A stretch of DNA of 64,000 bases, taken from NCBI RefSeq assembly GCF_900108565.1, contig NZ_LT629971.1, positions 620,001-684,000 on the forward strand, read 5' to 3'. Source of the stretch: Mycolicibacterium rutilum (GTDB taxonomy: Bacteria; Actinomycetota; Actinomycetes; Mycobacteriales; Mycobacteriaceae). The notes under the pieces were generated by a model. It was not told where the DNA came from. It made no database searches and was given only the letters and a program-made list of their open reading frames with translations. The position numbers and the translations under genes were made by a program. Below, piece after piece: positions 1 to 7,184 of this stretch (position 1 is the stretch's first letter; every line of letters begins with the position of its first letter).

Positions 1-594
1 GGGCCATTTGTTGCCGGTCATCCGGACCTGGAACGTGGAGATGTAGATCAGTGACAGTTGGAACTGCAACAGTCGCAGCGCCCACGGGGCACGCATCTGC
101 GCGGACCAGAACTTGCCGCCGGCTCGGCGTTGATCGAGAGACAGGGCGGCGCCGCAGGGCGACAAGGCGAGCAGCAGCGCTTCGATACGGAGCAGCGCGT
201 CACCGGAATTGAAGACGAACGGGTTGCGAAACTCGAAGGACAGTACGAGCACAAACACCAGCAGCGCCGCCAATCGGCTGTGCCAGCCGACTGTCAACGC
301 GATCGCTGAGATCAGGAGCAGCGCCCAGCCGATCATCAGCGCGCGATCACCGGCCCAGAACTCGAAGACGCCGTTCTCGTAGGTGCCGCCGCGGTGGGCG
401 GGGACGACGCCGTACGTGCTGAAGAGGTCGTCGAGGTCACCGAGCAGTGAGAGCGTCCAGAGCACGACGATTGCGCCGAAGAGTATGCGGACCGCGCCGA
501 GAGTGTAGGTAGGGGTGGGCCGGAACCAGAAGTGTCGCCAGGCGTTGATCGCTCTCTCTGGCATCGGTTTTGCTGTACTTGAGGCCGGGTTCAT
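1..594 (-). CDS. HTTM-domain membrane protein (SdpB / vitamin K-dependent carboxylase-like), 3' part outside window
   Basis: The reverse strand reads open for 198 codons from an ATG at 594 to the window edge, so only the N-terminal part is present. It begins MNPASSTAKPMPERAINAW and has several hydrophobic helices separated by short loops. It aligns along its visible length with the complete protein at 24998-26356: shared blocks are W-x-FWF, YTLG-VR-LFG, ALTVGW-SRLAA, FNSGD and the LSPCGAALS-DQRR block. That pattern is typical of the HTTM fold found in gamma-glutamyl carboxylase relatives and in SdpB. The start overlaps the stop of the upstream gene by four bases (ATGA), which indicates translational coupling. 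The catalytic chemistry is unknown; the family assignment comes from pattern recognition, not from a search. Confidence 0.8.
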   Translation of the reverse strand, partial: MNPASSTAKPMPERAINAWRHFWFRPTPTYTLGAVRILFGAIVVLWTLSLLGDLDDLFSTYGVVPAHRGGTYENGVFEFWAGDRALMIGWALLLISAIALTVGWHSRLAALLVFVLVLSFEFRNPFVFNSGDALLRIEALLLALSPCGAALSLDQRRAGGKFWSAQMRAPWALRLLQFQLSLIYISTFQVRMTGNKWP

Positions 595-1169
595 GGCCGG
601 CCCTCGAGTGATTCGGAATAGAGCGTCTTCACTCTGGCCGGCAGCGGACCGTCCTTGCCCGGTGGCGGTAGCGGCTGCACACGCAGGAACATCACGGCGT
701 GTACCGGTCGTTCGGCTGCTGTAGTCATCTCGCGGACGACCCAGTGCACGAGGCCTGCCCGAGGTTCGGGTGAGCGGATGACCTGCTCTTTGAGTTTCTG
801 CCATCGGTACCAGGAGAACGGACCCAGGACCTTGTCGCCGGGCTGCCATCTCCAGACGCGGTCGGATGCGTCGGCCATGCGGATTCTGATCTGGATGTCT
901 TCGAGACCGGCGATCGGTTCCGGCGCATACATCTGCCAGTTCTGCTGCATGCCGGCGGCCGCGGCTACGGGTCGCAACGCGGGGGTCATCGCCCGCTTCA
1001 GCTCGGAGTTCGGCAGGTTCCACAGCACACCGATGAGGACGACGACGGTGACCAGTGCGCTGATGGCGACCTCGCCGGCGAAGGAGCGCTCGAATCGTCT
1101 GCCCAGGGCCGAAAGTCGAGCGTGCACCGAGCGGCGCTTACCGCTCGGTGCACGATGCTTCAGAACCAC
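591..1169 (-). CDS. SdpA/DUF5819-like membrane-anchored partner protein
   Basis: This 192-residue protein has a basic N-terminus, one membrane helix at about residues 34-52, then the block NLPNSELKRAMTPALRPVA and the motif QNWQMYAPEP, followed by a soluble beta-rich domain that ends at the HTTM start. The W-x-(M/F)-(Y/F)-A-P-x-P signature after a single helix is characteristic of proteins paired with HTTM proteins (DUF5819, and SdpA with its WGFFTKNP-type motif). A clear paralogue lies at 26353-26970, also between a repeat protein and an HTTM gene. The GTG start at 1169 lies inside the final codons of the repeat-protein gene (10-base overlap) and the stop overlaps the HTTM start. It is probably the membrane partner of the HTTM protein, facing outside the cell. 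Confidence 0.75.
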   Translation of the reverse strand: MVLKHRAPSGKRRSVHARLSALGRRFERSFAGEVAISALVTVVVLIGVLWNLPNSELKRAMTPALRPVAAAAGMQQNWQMYAPEPIAGLEDIQIRIRMADASDRVWRWQPGDKVLGPFSWYRWQKLKEQVIRSPEPRAGLVHWVVREMTTAAERPVHAVMFLRVQPLPPPGKDGPLPARVKTLYSESLEGRP

Positions 1170-4015
1170 CAGCCACCGTCGCGGCGCGACAGGCCGAACA
1201 GACCGAGGAAGGTGCTGAACAGGCCGGCGAGGAAGGTGACAGTCCGTGAGAACAGGTCACTGAAGATCTCGAAGATCGCGCCGACTGCACCCGTCGAGCC
1301 TTCGCCGCTCGTGCCGGACGTGCCGGAGGTACCCGTCGTGCCGGACGTACCGGAGGTGCCAGTCGTGCCGGTCGTGCCCGAGGTGCCGGACGTGCCGGTC
1401 GTGCCAGACGTACCTGAAGTCCCTGACGTTCCGCTCGTGCCAGACGTACCTGACGTGCCGCTCGTTCCCGAAGTGCCCGACGTGCCGCTGGTGCCCGAGG
1501 TGCCGGATGTACCCGAAGTGCCAGTCGTACCGGAGGTTCCGCTGGTGCCCGATGTACCCGACGTACCGCTCGTGCCGGAGGTCCCTGATGTACCAGAGGT
1601 TCCGCTCGTACCGGACGTCCCTGAAGTACCGCTTGTGCCGGACGTACCCGAAGTGCCACTCGTGCCGGAGGTTCCGCTGGTGCCCGATGTACCCGACGTA
1701 CCGCTGGTACCCGATGTACCGGACGTACCCGAAGTTCCACTCGTACCCGACGTACCGCTGGTACCCGACGTCCCAGACGTGCCGCTGGTGCCGGAGGTCC
1801 CGGATGTACCAGAGGTGCCGCTCGTACCGGACGTACCAGACGTGCCGCTCGTACCGGACGTCCCTGATGTACCAGAGGTTCCGCTCGTACCCGAAGTGCC
1901 AGACGTACCCGAAGTGCCGGACGTACCGCTGGTACCGGACGTGCCGGAGGTCCCTGATGTACCAGAGGTTCCGCTCGTGCCACCACCGTCGGTGGGGTCC
2001 GTACCTACATAGACTTCTTCGCCATCGGAGACCCCGTCGCCATCGCTATCCGGGTTGGCCGGGTCGGTCCCGTAGAAGCCGGACTCGTCATCGTCGTAGA
2101 GTCCGTCGCCATCGCTGTCCACTCGACCATCTGACGGATCAGTGGGGTCGTTGTCGTTGAAGACTTCGGCGCCGTCACTGATGCCGTCGCCATCGCTGTC
2201 CGGGTTGTCCGGGTCGGTCCCGTATACGTCTGTCTCGTCATCGTCGTAAAGACCGTCGCCGTCACGATCTGGCCGATCCTCACCGCTCGAGCCACTCGAC
2301 TGACCGCTACTACCACTTGTTCCCGACGTACCGCTCGTTCCCGACGTCCCGCTCGTACCCGACGACGTGCCCGAGGTACCCGACGTACCGCTCGTGCCCG
2401 ACGACGTGCCGGACGACGTGCTCGAGGTTCCGCTCGACCCACCGTCGGTGGGATCGGACCCTACGAAAACCTCTTCACCGTCGCTTATCCCGTCACCATC
2501 ACTGTCGGGACTATCGGGATCGGTTCCATAAACATCGGTCTCGTCATCGTCATACAACCCGTCGCCGTCGCGGTCCGGGCGGACCTCGCCGCTTGAACCA
2601 CTCGACTGCCCACTCGTGCCACTGGTCCCACTACTGGTCCCACTCGAGCCACTCGACTGGCCGCTCGAGCCGCTACTGGTTCCGCTAGAACCTCCACTGC
2701 TCGTCCCGCTCGAACCACTACTGGTTCCACTTGAGCCGCCGCTGGAGGTCCCACCATCAGTGGGATCGGACCCTACGAAAACCTCTTCACCGTCGCTGAT
2801 CCCGTCACCATCACTGTCGGGACTATCGGGATCGGTTCCATAAACATCGGTCTCGTCATCGTCATACAACCCGTCGCCGTCGCGGTCCGGGCGGACCTCG
2901 CCGCTTGAACCACTCGACTGCCCACTCGTGCCACTGGTCCCACTACTGGTCCCACTCGAGCCACTCGACTGGCCGCTCGAGCCGCTACTGGTTCCGCTAG
3001 AACCTCCACTGCTCGTCCCGCTCGAACCACTACTGGTTCCACTTGAGCCGCCGCTGGAGGTCCCACCATCAGTGGGATCGGACCCTACGAAAACCTCTTC
3101 ACCGTCGCTGATCCCGTCACCATCGCTGTCGGGGCTATCGGGATCGGTTCCATAAACATCGGTCTCGTCATCGTCATACAACCCGTCGCCGTCGCGGTCC
3201 GGGCGGACCTCGCCGCTTGAACCACTCGACTGCCCACTCGTGCCACTGGTCCCACTACTGGTCCCACTCGAGCCACTCGACTGGCCGCTCGAGCCGCTAC
3301 TGGTTCCGCTGGAACCGCTACTCGTCCCGCTTGAACCACTCGTGCCACCCGACGTGTTCCCACTTGTGCCACCGGAAGTGTTCCCGCTCGAACCCGTCGA
3401 CCCACTCGACTGCCCGCTCGAGCCCGTCGAACCATCACCAGTCGTCCCACCCGAGGTGTCACCACTCGTGCCGCCCGAGGTGTTCCCGCTCGTCCCACCC
3501 GACGTGTTGCCGCTCGTCCCACCTGACGTGTTGCCACTTGTGCCGCCAGACGTGTTCCCGCTCGAACCCGTCGACCCACTCGACTGCCCGCTCGAGCCCG
3601 TCGAACCATCACCAGTCGTCCCACCCGAGGTGTTTCCGCTCGTGCCGCCCGAGGTGTTCCCGCTTGTGCCGCCCGAGGTGTTCCCGCTTGTGCCGCCGGA
3701 CGTGTTGCCGCTCGAACCCGTCGACCCACTCGACTGTCCACTCGAACCGGTCGAACCCGTCGAACCCCCGCTCGAACCTGTCGGCCCAGAGGTGTCACCA
3801 CTCGACCCGCTCGACGCATCCCCGGTCGTTGCGTTGGCAAGCGCCACCGGCGACGGCGGGTCGGCCGGCTGATAAAGCGTCAGGCCGCACACGGCGAGGC
3901 CGCCGGCGAACAACACCGCGCTGCCTTTACGACGCGTGCCCTCCCAATCGCGCTTGGACTCAAGAACCCGTCCATAGGGATCAAGACCTGACACATTGCG
4001 GATAGGCATCGTCAT
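1160..4015 (-). CDS. large secreted Gly-Thr-Ser / TSP3-type calcium-binding repeat protein with GWW C-terminus
   Basis: The protein has 951 residues from the ATG at 4015; a second ATG at 4009 sits behind a GGGGG stretch and may be the true start. After a charged N-terminus comes a hydrophobic segment (about residues 33-49) containing LFAGGLAVCGLTLYQ, probably a signal anchor or signal peptide. A Ser/Gly/Thr-rich linker is followed by five unit pairs of the form RDGDGLYDDDETD...DPDSPDSDGDGISDGEEVF, the DxDxDG pattern of calcium-binding thrombospondin type 3 repeats. Then comes a run of about 220 residues of Gly-Thr-Ser triplets. The end is a roughly 35-residue hydrophobic, Phe-rich segment, then SRRDGGWWF. 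The N- and C-terminal elements recur in the otherwise different protein at 26973-30980. Role unknown; probably the exported substrate of the two downstream membrane proteins. Confidence 0.8.
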   Translation of the reverse strand: MTMPIRNVSGLDPYGRVLESKRDWEGTRRKGSAVLFAGGLAVCGLTLYQPADPPSPVALANATTGDASSGSSGDTSGPTGSSGGSTGSTGSSGQSSGSTGSSGNTSGGTSGNTSGGTSGNTSGGTSGNTSGGTTGDGSTGSSGQSSGSTGSSGNTSGGTSGNTSGGTSGNTSGGTSGNTSGGTSGDTSGGTTGDGSTGSSGQSSGSTGSSGNTSGGTSGNTSGGTSGSSGTSSGSSGTSSGSSGQSSGSSGTSSGTSGTSGQSSGSSGEVRPDRDGDGLYDDDETDVYGTDPDSPDSDGDGISDGEEVFVGSDPTDGGTSSGGSSGTSSGSSGTSSGGSSGTSSGSSGQSSGSSGTSSGTSGTSGQSSGSSGEVRPDRDGDGLYDDDETDVYGTDPDSPDSDGDGISDGEEVFVGSDPTDGGTSSGGSSGTSSGSSGTSSGGSSGTSSGSSGQSSGSSGTSSGTSGTSGQSSGSSGEVRPDRDGDGLYDDDETDVYGTDPDSPDSDGDGISDGEEVFVGSDPTDGGSSGTSSTSSGTSSGTSGTSGTSGTSSGTSGTSGTSGTSGTSGSSGQSSGSSGEDRPDRDGDGLYDDDETDVYGTDPDNPDSDGDGISDGAEVFNDNDPTDPSDGRVDSDGDGLYDDDESGFYGTDPANPDSDGDGVSDGEEVYVGTDPTDGGGTSGTSGTSGTSGTSGTSGTSGTSGTSGTSGTSGTSGTSGTSGTSGTSGTSGTSGTSGTSGTSGTSGTSGTSGTSGTSGTSGTSGTSGTSGTSGTSGTSGTSGTSGTSGTSGTSGTSGTSGTSGTSGTSGTSGTSGTSGTSGTSGTSGTSGTTGTSGTSGTSGTSGTSGTSGTSGTSGTSGTSGTSGTSGTSGTTGTSGTSGTTGTTGTSGTSGTTGTSGTSGTSGEGSTGAVGAIFEIFSDLFSRTVTFLAGLFSTFLGLFGLSRRDGGWWF
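1312..1985 (-). repeat. Gly-Thr-Ser triplet repeat tract (9-bp DNA unit)
   Basis: This stretch of the repeat-protein gene encodes an almost uninterrupted (GTS)n run with a few GTT variants. The 9-bp units vary at synonymous positions (the three codons use different third bases), so the repeat is better conserved as protein than as DNA. Confidence 0.85.
2451..3310 (-). repeat. three near-identical 312-bp tandem units encoding TSP3 calcium-binding repeats
   Basis: The string GGATCGGACCCTACGAAAAC recurs at 2451, 2763 and 3075, exactly 312 bp (104 codons) apart, and the sequence between is nearly identical. Each unit encodes a DxDxDG-rich calcium-binding block plus a Ser/Gly linker. Near-identity at synonymous sites indicates recent duplication or gene conversion, unlike the GTS tract next to it. 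Confidence 0.9.
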
Positions 4016-4072
4016 CCCCCGATGAACGCTCGGAATCCTGCGGGTTGACGCTAGTGACAGTTCAGATCGCTT

Positions 4073-4091
4073 GAATCGGGTGTTTCCCTAT
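4073..4091. promoter_or_regulatory. 19-bp repeated site, copy A (upstream of the GTS/TSP3 repeat-protein gene)
   Basis: The 19 bases GAATCGGGTGTTTCCCTAT recur identically at 4413-4431 in the same orientation. The core GGG-TGTTT-CCC has inverted GGG/CCC arms. This copy lies 58-76 bp upstream of the repeat-protein start and supplies the TAG stop of the gene at 4088-4381. A binding site for one of the adjacent LuxR-type regulators is the obvious hypothesis; only the repeat itself is seen. Confidence 0.6.
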
Positions 4092-4381
4092 GTTTCGGAC
4101 CAGAACTGCGCCTCAGCCGCGGCAGTCACCCGCTGCGCCGGGCATCCTGCCATCTGGCAAACATCGAGCACACCACGCTCCGACGACGATCCGAAGACCG
4201 CAAAGACCACCTCGTCGGTCGGGACCGACAACGTCGCCAACAGGGTCACGGGCGCACCCGCCGACGACACCGACGTCGCGCAGTCCTTCAATCTTGCGAC
4301 GACGCGGTCGAGCGGCTCGTCAGCGATCGCAGGCCGGAACCACTCGACGAGGTAGCGGCCGACCGTGTTCCCGGTCTCCAT
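4088..4381 (-). CDS. DUF4242-like small protein
   Basis: The product has 97 residues and begins METGNTVGRYLVEWFRP. The ferredoxin-like pattern YLVEWF near the start, then VPTDEVVFAVFGSSSE and AGCPAQRV near the end, resembles DUF4242 (SCO4226-type small nickel-binding or ligand-binding proteins), which have a YLVE strand and a closing D-E-V-x-x-x-F and AGLPADRI block. It sits between the LuxR regulator gene and the repeat-protein gene, all on the minus strand. Its promoter region carries the same 19-bp site as the repeat-protein gene. Its TAG stop lies inside copy A of that site. Function unknown; a sensor or small accessory protein of the neighbouring regulators is possible. Confidence 0.7.
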   Translation of the reverse strand: METGNTVGRYLVEWFRPAIADEPLDRVVARLKDCATSVSSAGAPVTLLATLSVPTDEVVFAVFGSSSERGVLDVCQMAGCPAQRVTAAAEAQFWSET

Positions 4382-4412
4382 GGCGTCACCTTAAGGCGGT
4401 GATCCTCACCGC

Positions 4413-4431
4413 GAATCGGGTGTTTCCCTAT
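4413..4431. promoter_or_regulatory. 19-bp repeated site, copy B (upstream of the DUF4242-like gene)
   Basis: Identical over 19 bases to 4073-4091. It lies 32-50 bp upstream of the ATG at 4381 and overlaps the TAG stop codon (4428-4430) of the LuxR-type regulator gene. The two copies have equivalent positions relative to the genes downstream, as expected for a shared operator or promoter element. Confidence 0.6.
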
Positions 4432-7184
4432 TCCTCGCCGCCAACATCGGCGTCACGCATCGCTCGGCCCAGCTCCGCTCGCGACCGGATATTGAGCTTC
4501 CGGTAGATGCGAGAAAGGTTCGCCTCCACGGTCTTCGGGCTGATGAACAACGCGGCGGCCATCTCCCGGTTCGTGCTTCCGGTTGCGGCGAGCTCCGCTA
4601 CCCGACGCTCGGAGGCCGTCAATTCGAGTCGGGCCCGGACGCCGCTGGCGCGCTGCAGTTCGGCTCGCACGCGCTCGGCCCACAACGGCGTCCCGATCGC
4701 CTCGAACGCCGCCATCGCTGTACGCAATGTCTCAGATGCCAGCTCCCGTCGACGCTGCCGGCGCTGCAGCTGGCCGAGGACAAGCTGCGTACGTGCGAGT
4801 TCGAATGGCATAGGAACTCGCGCATGCACGTCGATGGCCTGTTCTGCCTTCTGCAACGCACGAGTGACATCACCCTGCGCTGCCAAAAGCATTGCCCGAC
4901 AACGCGCTGCGACGGCCACCATCCACGGACGATCGAGCCGCTCTCCGTTTGTCTCCAGCGCCGCCACCATCGGCTCGGCCTCGTCGACACGTCCCAGTGC
5001 GATGAGCGCCTCGACCGCATCGGGGATGAACGACGCAGCCGGGATCTCGGTCGCCCTAGGTGCCATTTCGAGGCTGAGCCGCAGGGGCGCGAGCGCCGAC
5101 AGCGCCGCCTCGTAATTACCCAGCGATACCTCGAGGAAACCGAGCGTCGTAATAGGCCATACCACCAGGAGATTCGCTCCGCACCGCTGGCTCGCATCGA
5201 GTGCTGATGCCACAGCGCTGCGCGCACTGTCCTCATGCCCACGATGAGCTTCCACCGTTGCGTGCAGTGTCATCGCGACGAACTCCGGGACGTTGCCGCC
5301 GAGCTGTAGTGCCCGCTCCATGGTGTCGTCCGCGATGCGCCGCGCCTCCCCGAGATCCGCTCGCCAGATTTCGACAAGCACGCTGTGCACGGCGACGAAC
5401 ATCAGCTCGTTCTCCTCGCCACGCTCGATGCAGCGGTGACGGATCTGTGCGAGCTCAACGTGCGCGCGATCGAGAGTTCCTGCCCACCCGAGAAGCATCG
5501 CGTTCTGCATCCGGGGCCTGAAGCCCATCGGCATTTCGGCGTCGGGATCGTCCAATTCGACTGCTCGCCGCATGCTTTCGTCGTCGAGACCGTCACCCTT
5601 CAAGAAGCGCAGCGTCGTCCTCATGCTCAGCGCCTGGCTGATCGGTGAGGCTGATCCCAGCCGCTCCGCGCAGGTGACTGCCTCCTCGATGCTGCGGGTG
5701 GCGGAACCGAATTGCCCCGCGTTGTAGCGCGCATACGACAGCGAGATGAGGAGCGTGGTGCGCAGTGCGAGGTCGTCGGCGGCCTCCTCGATCGCCGCCG
5801 CCAGGACATCGGCAGCTTCGAGGAAACCGTCGTCGAAGAGATGAACGAAGCCCAATAGACTCGCAGCTTCGGCGCGCAATCGCCCGGGTTCGAGCTCCGC
5901 GATGATGTTACGCAACAACTCTCGGGCGTGTGCCGTGTCGCCGGCGGCGAAGTGGTGGCCCGCCGATCGTATGCGACGTTGCGCCGTTTCGCCGCCGAGG
6001 CCGATCGCCAACTCGCACAGCTCGGCCGCCGCGGCGGGCGCTCCGCGTGCCCGTGCCGACTCCGCGGCGGAGTCGAGCGCCGCCAAGGTTTGCGCATCCG
6101 CGGTGACAGCGGCCAGAGCGAGGTGGCGCGCCTTCAGTTCGGGCTCATCGATGATGCGCGCCAACCGCCGGTGCATACCCCGCCGGTGTGCATTCGACGC
6201 GTCGGCGTAGACACCTTTGGTCAACAGTGGATGACTGAACCTCACTGTGTCACCGACAAGTTCGGTGATGCCCTTCTCGTTGGTTTCTTCGAGCAAATGC
6301 CGTACCCGGGATTCCGGCATCTCGGTCGCGTCCGCTACCAGTGTCACCGTGGGCTCGGGAAGGCACGCAGCGGCCAGCAGCACCTCGCGGGTGTCTGCGG
6401 GTAGGGATTCAATCCTGGTTCGCACGAGCTGGGTGAGGTTGGTGGGCAGTCGTGTCGCCGATGTCGACTGTTGGTCGCCCATCGCTCGGGCCAACTCGAT
6501 GGCGTAGAACGGGTTTCCGGCAGAGACAGTGAAGATCTCGGTCATTTTCGGCCGCGAGAACGAACGGCCCAGGCGGTCCTGCAGAAGGCGATGGAGCGCA
6601 CCGATGCTCATCGGCTCCACGTCAACACGAAACAGTCTGTCCGACCGACGCAACGGCAGGTCGACCGCATCGGATCGCATGTCGGGCGATGTCCTCAGGG
6701 TCGCCAGGAATCCGACCGCACCGGTCACCCGGCGGGCAGCCGATGCGATGATCCGGGCGCTCGGCGGGTCCAGCCACTGAAGATCGTCGATCGCCACCAG
6801 CACTCCGGTCTGTCCCGCGAGGTGCTCCAGCACCGAGACGAAACCCGCGGCGACGGCGCGCTGATCCGTTCCGGGTCCGTCATCTTCGGCCCGTAATAAC
6901 ACCCGGTCAAGGGCCACTGTCTGCGGCACCGGCAGACCCGCGAACACGTCCTTGCCCAGCTTTTCCATCAGAACGCTCAGCGCTGAGTACGCCAGGACGG
7001 ATTCGGCGGCCGCGGCGCGCGCCGAGAGAACCTCGAACCCGAGCGAAGCGGCCTTTTCCAACGCCGCTCGCCACAGCGTGGTCTTACCGATTCCGGCCTC
7101 TCCCTGCAGCACCAGGGCACACGGTTCCTCGCGGACGGCAGCAAGGAACCGGTCGACCGAAGGCGACGCCTGGTGTGGGATCAC
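4428..7184 (-). CDS. LAL-type (ATP-binding, MalT-like) LuxR family transcriptional regulator
   Basis: This 918-residue regulator has an N-terminal AAA-type ATPase with Walker A GEAGIGKT at residues 28-35 and Walker B LVAIDDLQWLD near residue 110. A long TPR-like helical middle follows, and a C-terminal LuxR helix-turn-helix in the last about 70 residues: LTASERRVAELA, STNREMAAALFISPKTVE. The whole protein aligns with its upstream neighbour, so the pair arose by tandem duplication. The GTG start at 7184 directly follows the TAG of the upstream gene with no gap. LAL regulators bind ATP and a ligand, multimerise and activate promoters; the targets here are not known, but the 19-bp sites just downstream are candidates. 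Confidence 0.9.
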   Translation of the reverse strand: MIPHQASPSVDRFLAAVREEPCALVLQGEAGIGKTTLWRAALEKAASLGFEVLSARAAAAESVLAYSALSVLMEKLGKDVFAGLPVPQTVALDRVLLRAEDDGPGTDQRAVAAGFVSVLEHLAGQTGVLVAIDDLQWLDPPSARIIASAARRVTGAVGFLATLRTSPDMRSDAVDLPLRRSDRLFRVDVEPMSIGALHRLLQDRLGRSFSRPKMTEIFTVSAGNPFYAIELARAMGDQQSTSATRLPTNLTQLVRTRIESLPADTREVLLAAACLPEPTVTLVADATEMPESRVRHLLEETNEKGITELVGDTVRFSHPLLTKGVYADASNAHRRGMHRRLARIIDEPELKARHLALAAVTADAQTLAALDSAAESARARGAPAAAAELCELAIGLGGETAQRRIRSAGHHFAAGDTAHARELLRNIIAELEPGRLRAEAASLLGFVHLFDDGFLEAADVLAAAIEEAADDLALRTTLLISLSYARYNAGQFGSATRSIEEAVTCAERLGSASPISQALSMRTTLRFLKGDGLDDESMRRAVELDDPDAEMPMGFRPRMQNAMLLGWAGTLDRAHVELAQIRHRCIERGEENELMFVAVHSVLVEIWRADLGEARRIADDTMERALQLGGNVPEFVAMTLHATVEAHRGHEDSARSAVASALDASQRCGANLLVVWPITTLGFLEVSLGNYEAALSALAPLRLSLEMAPRATEIPAASFIPDAVEALIALGRVDEAEPMVAALETNGERLDRPWMVAVAARCRAMLLAAQGDVTRALQKAEQAIDVHARVPMPFELARTQLVLGQLQRRQRRRELASETLRTAMAAFEAIGTPLWAERVRAELQRASGVRARLELTASERRVAELAATGSTNREMAAALFISPKTVEANLSRIYRKLNIRSRAELGRAMRDADVGGEE

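Noticed and set aside
1312..3310. CRISPR-like periodicity
   Set aside because: Units are contiguous and coding, with no unique spacers and no cas genes.
1122..3872. Plus-strand frames rich in VPDVPEV-type and PLEPL-type repeats opposite the GTS/TSP3 gene
   Set aside because: Same cause: antisense of a tandem repeat. No ribosome site or family sequence.
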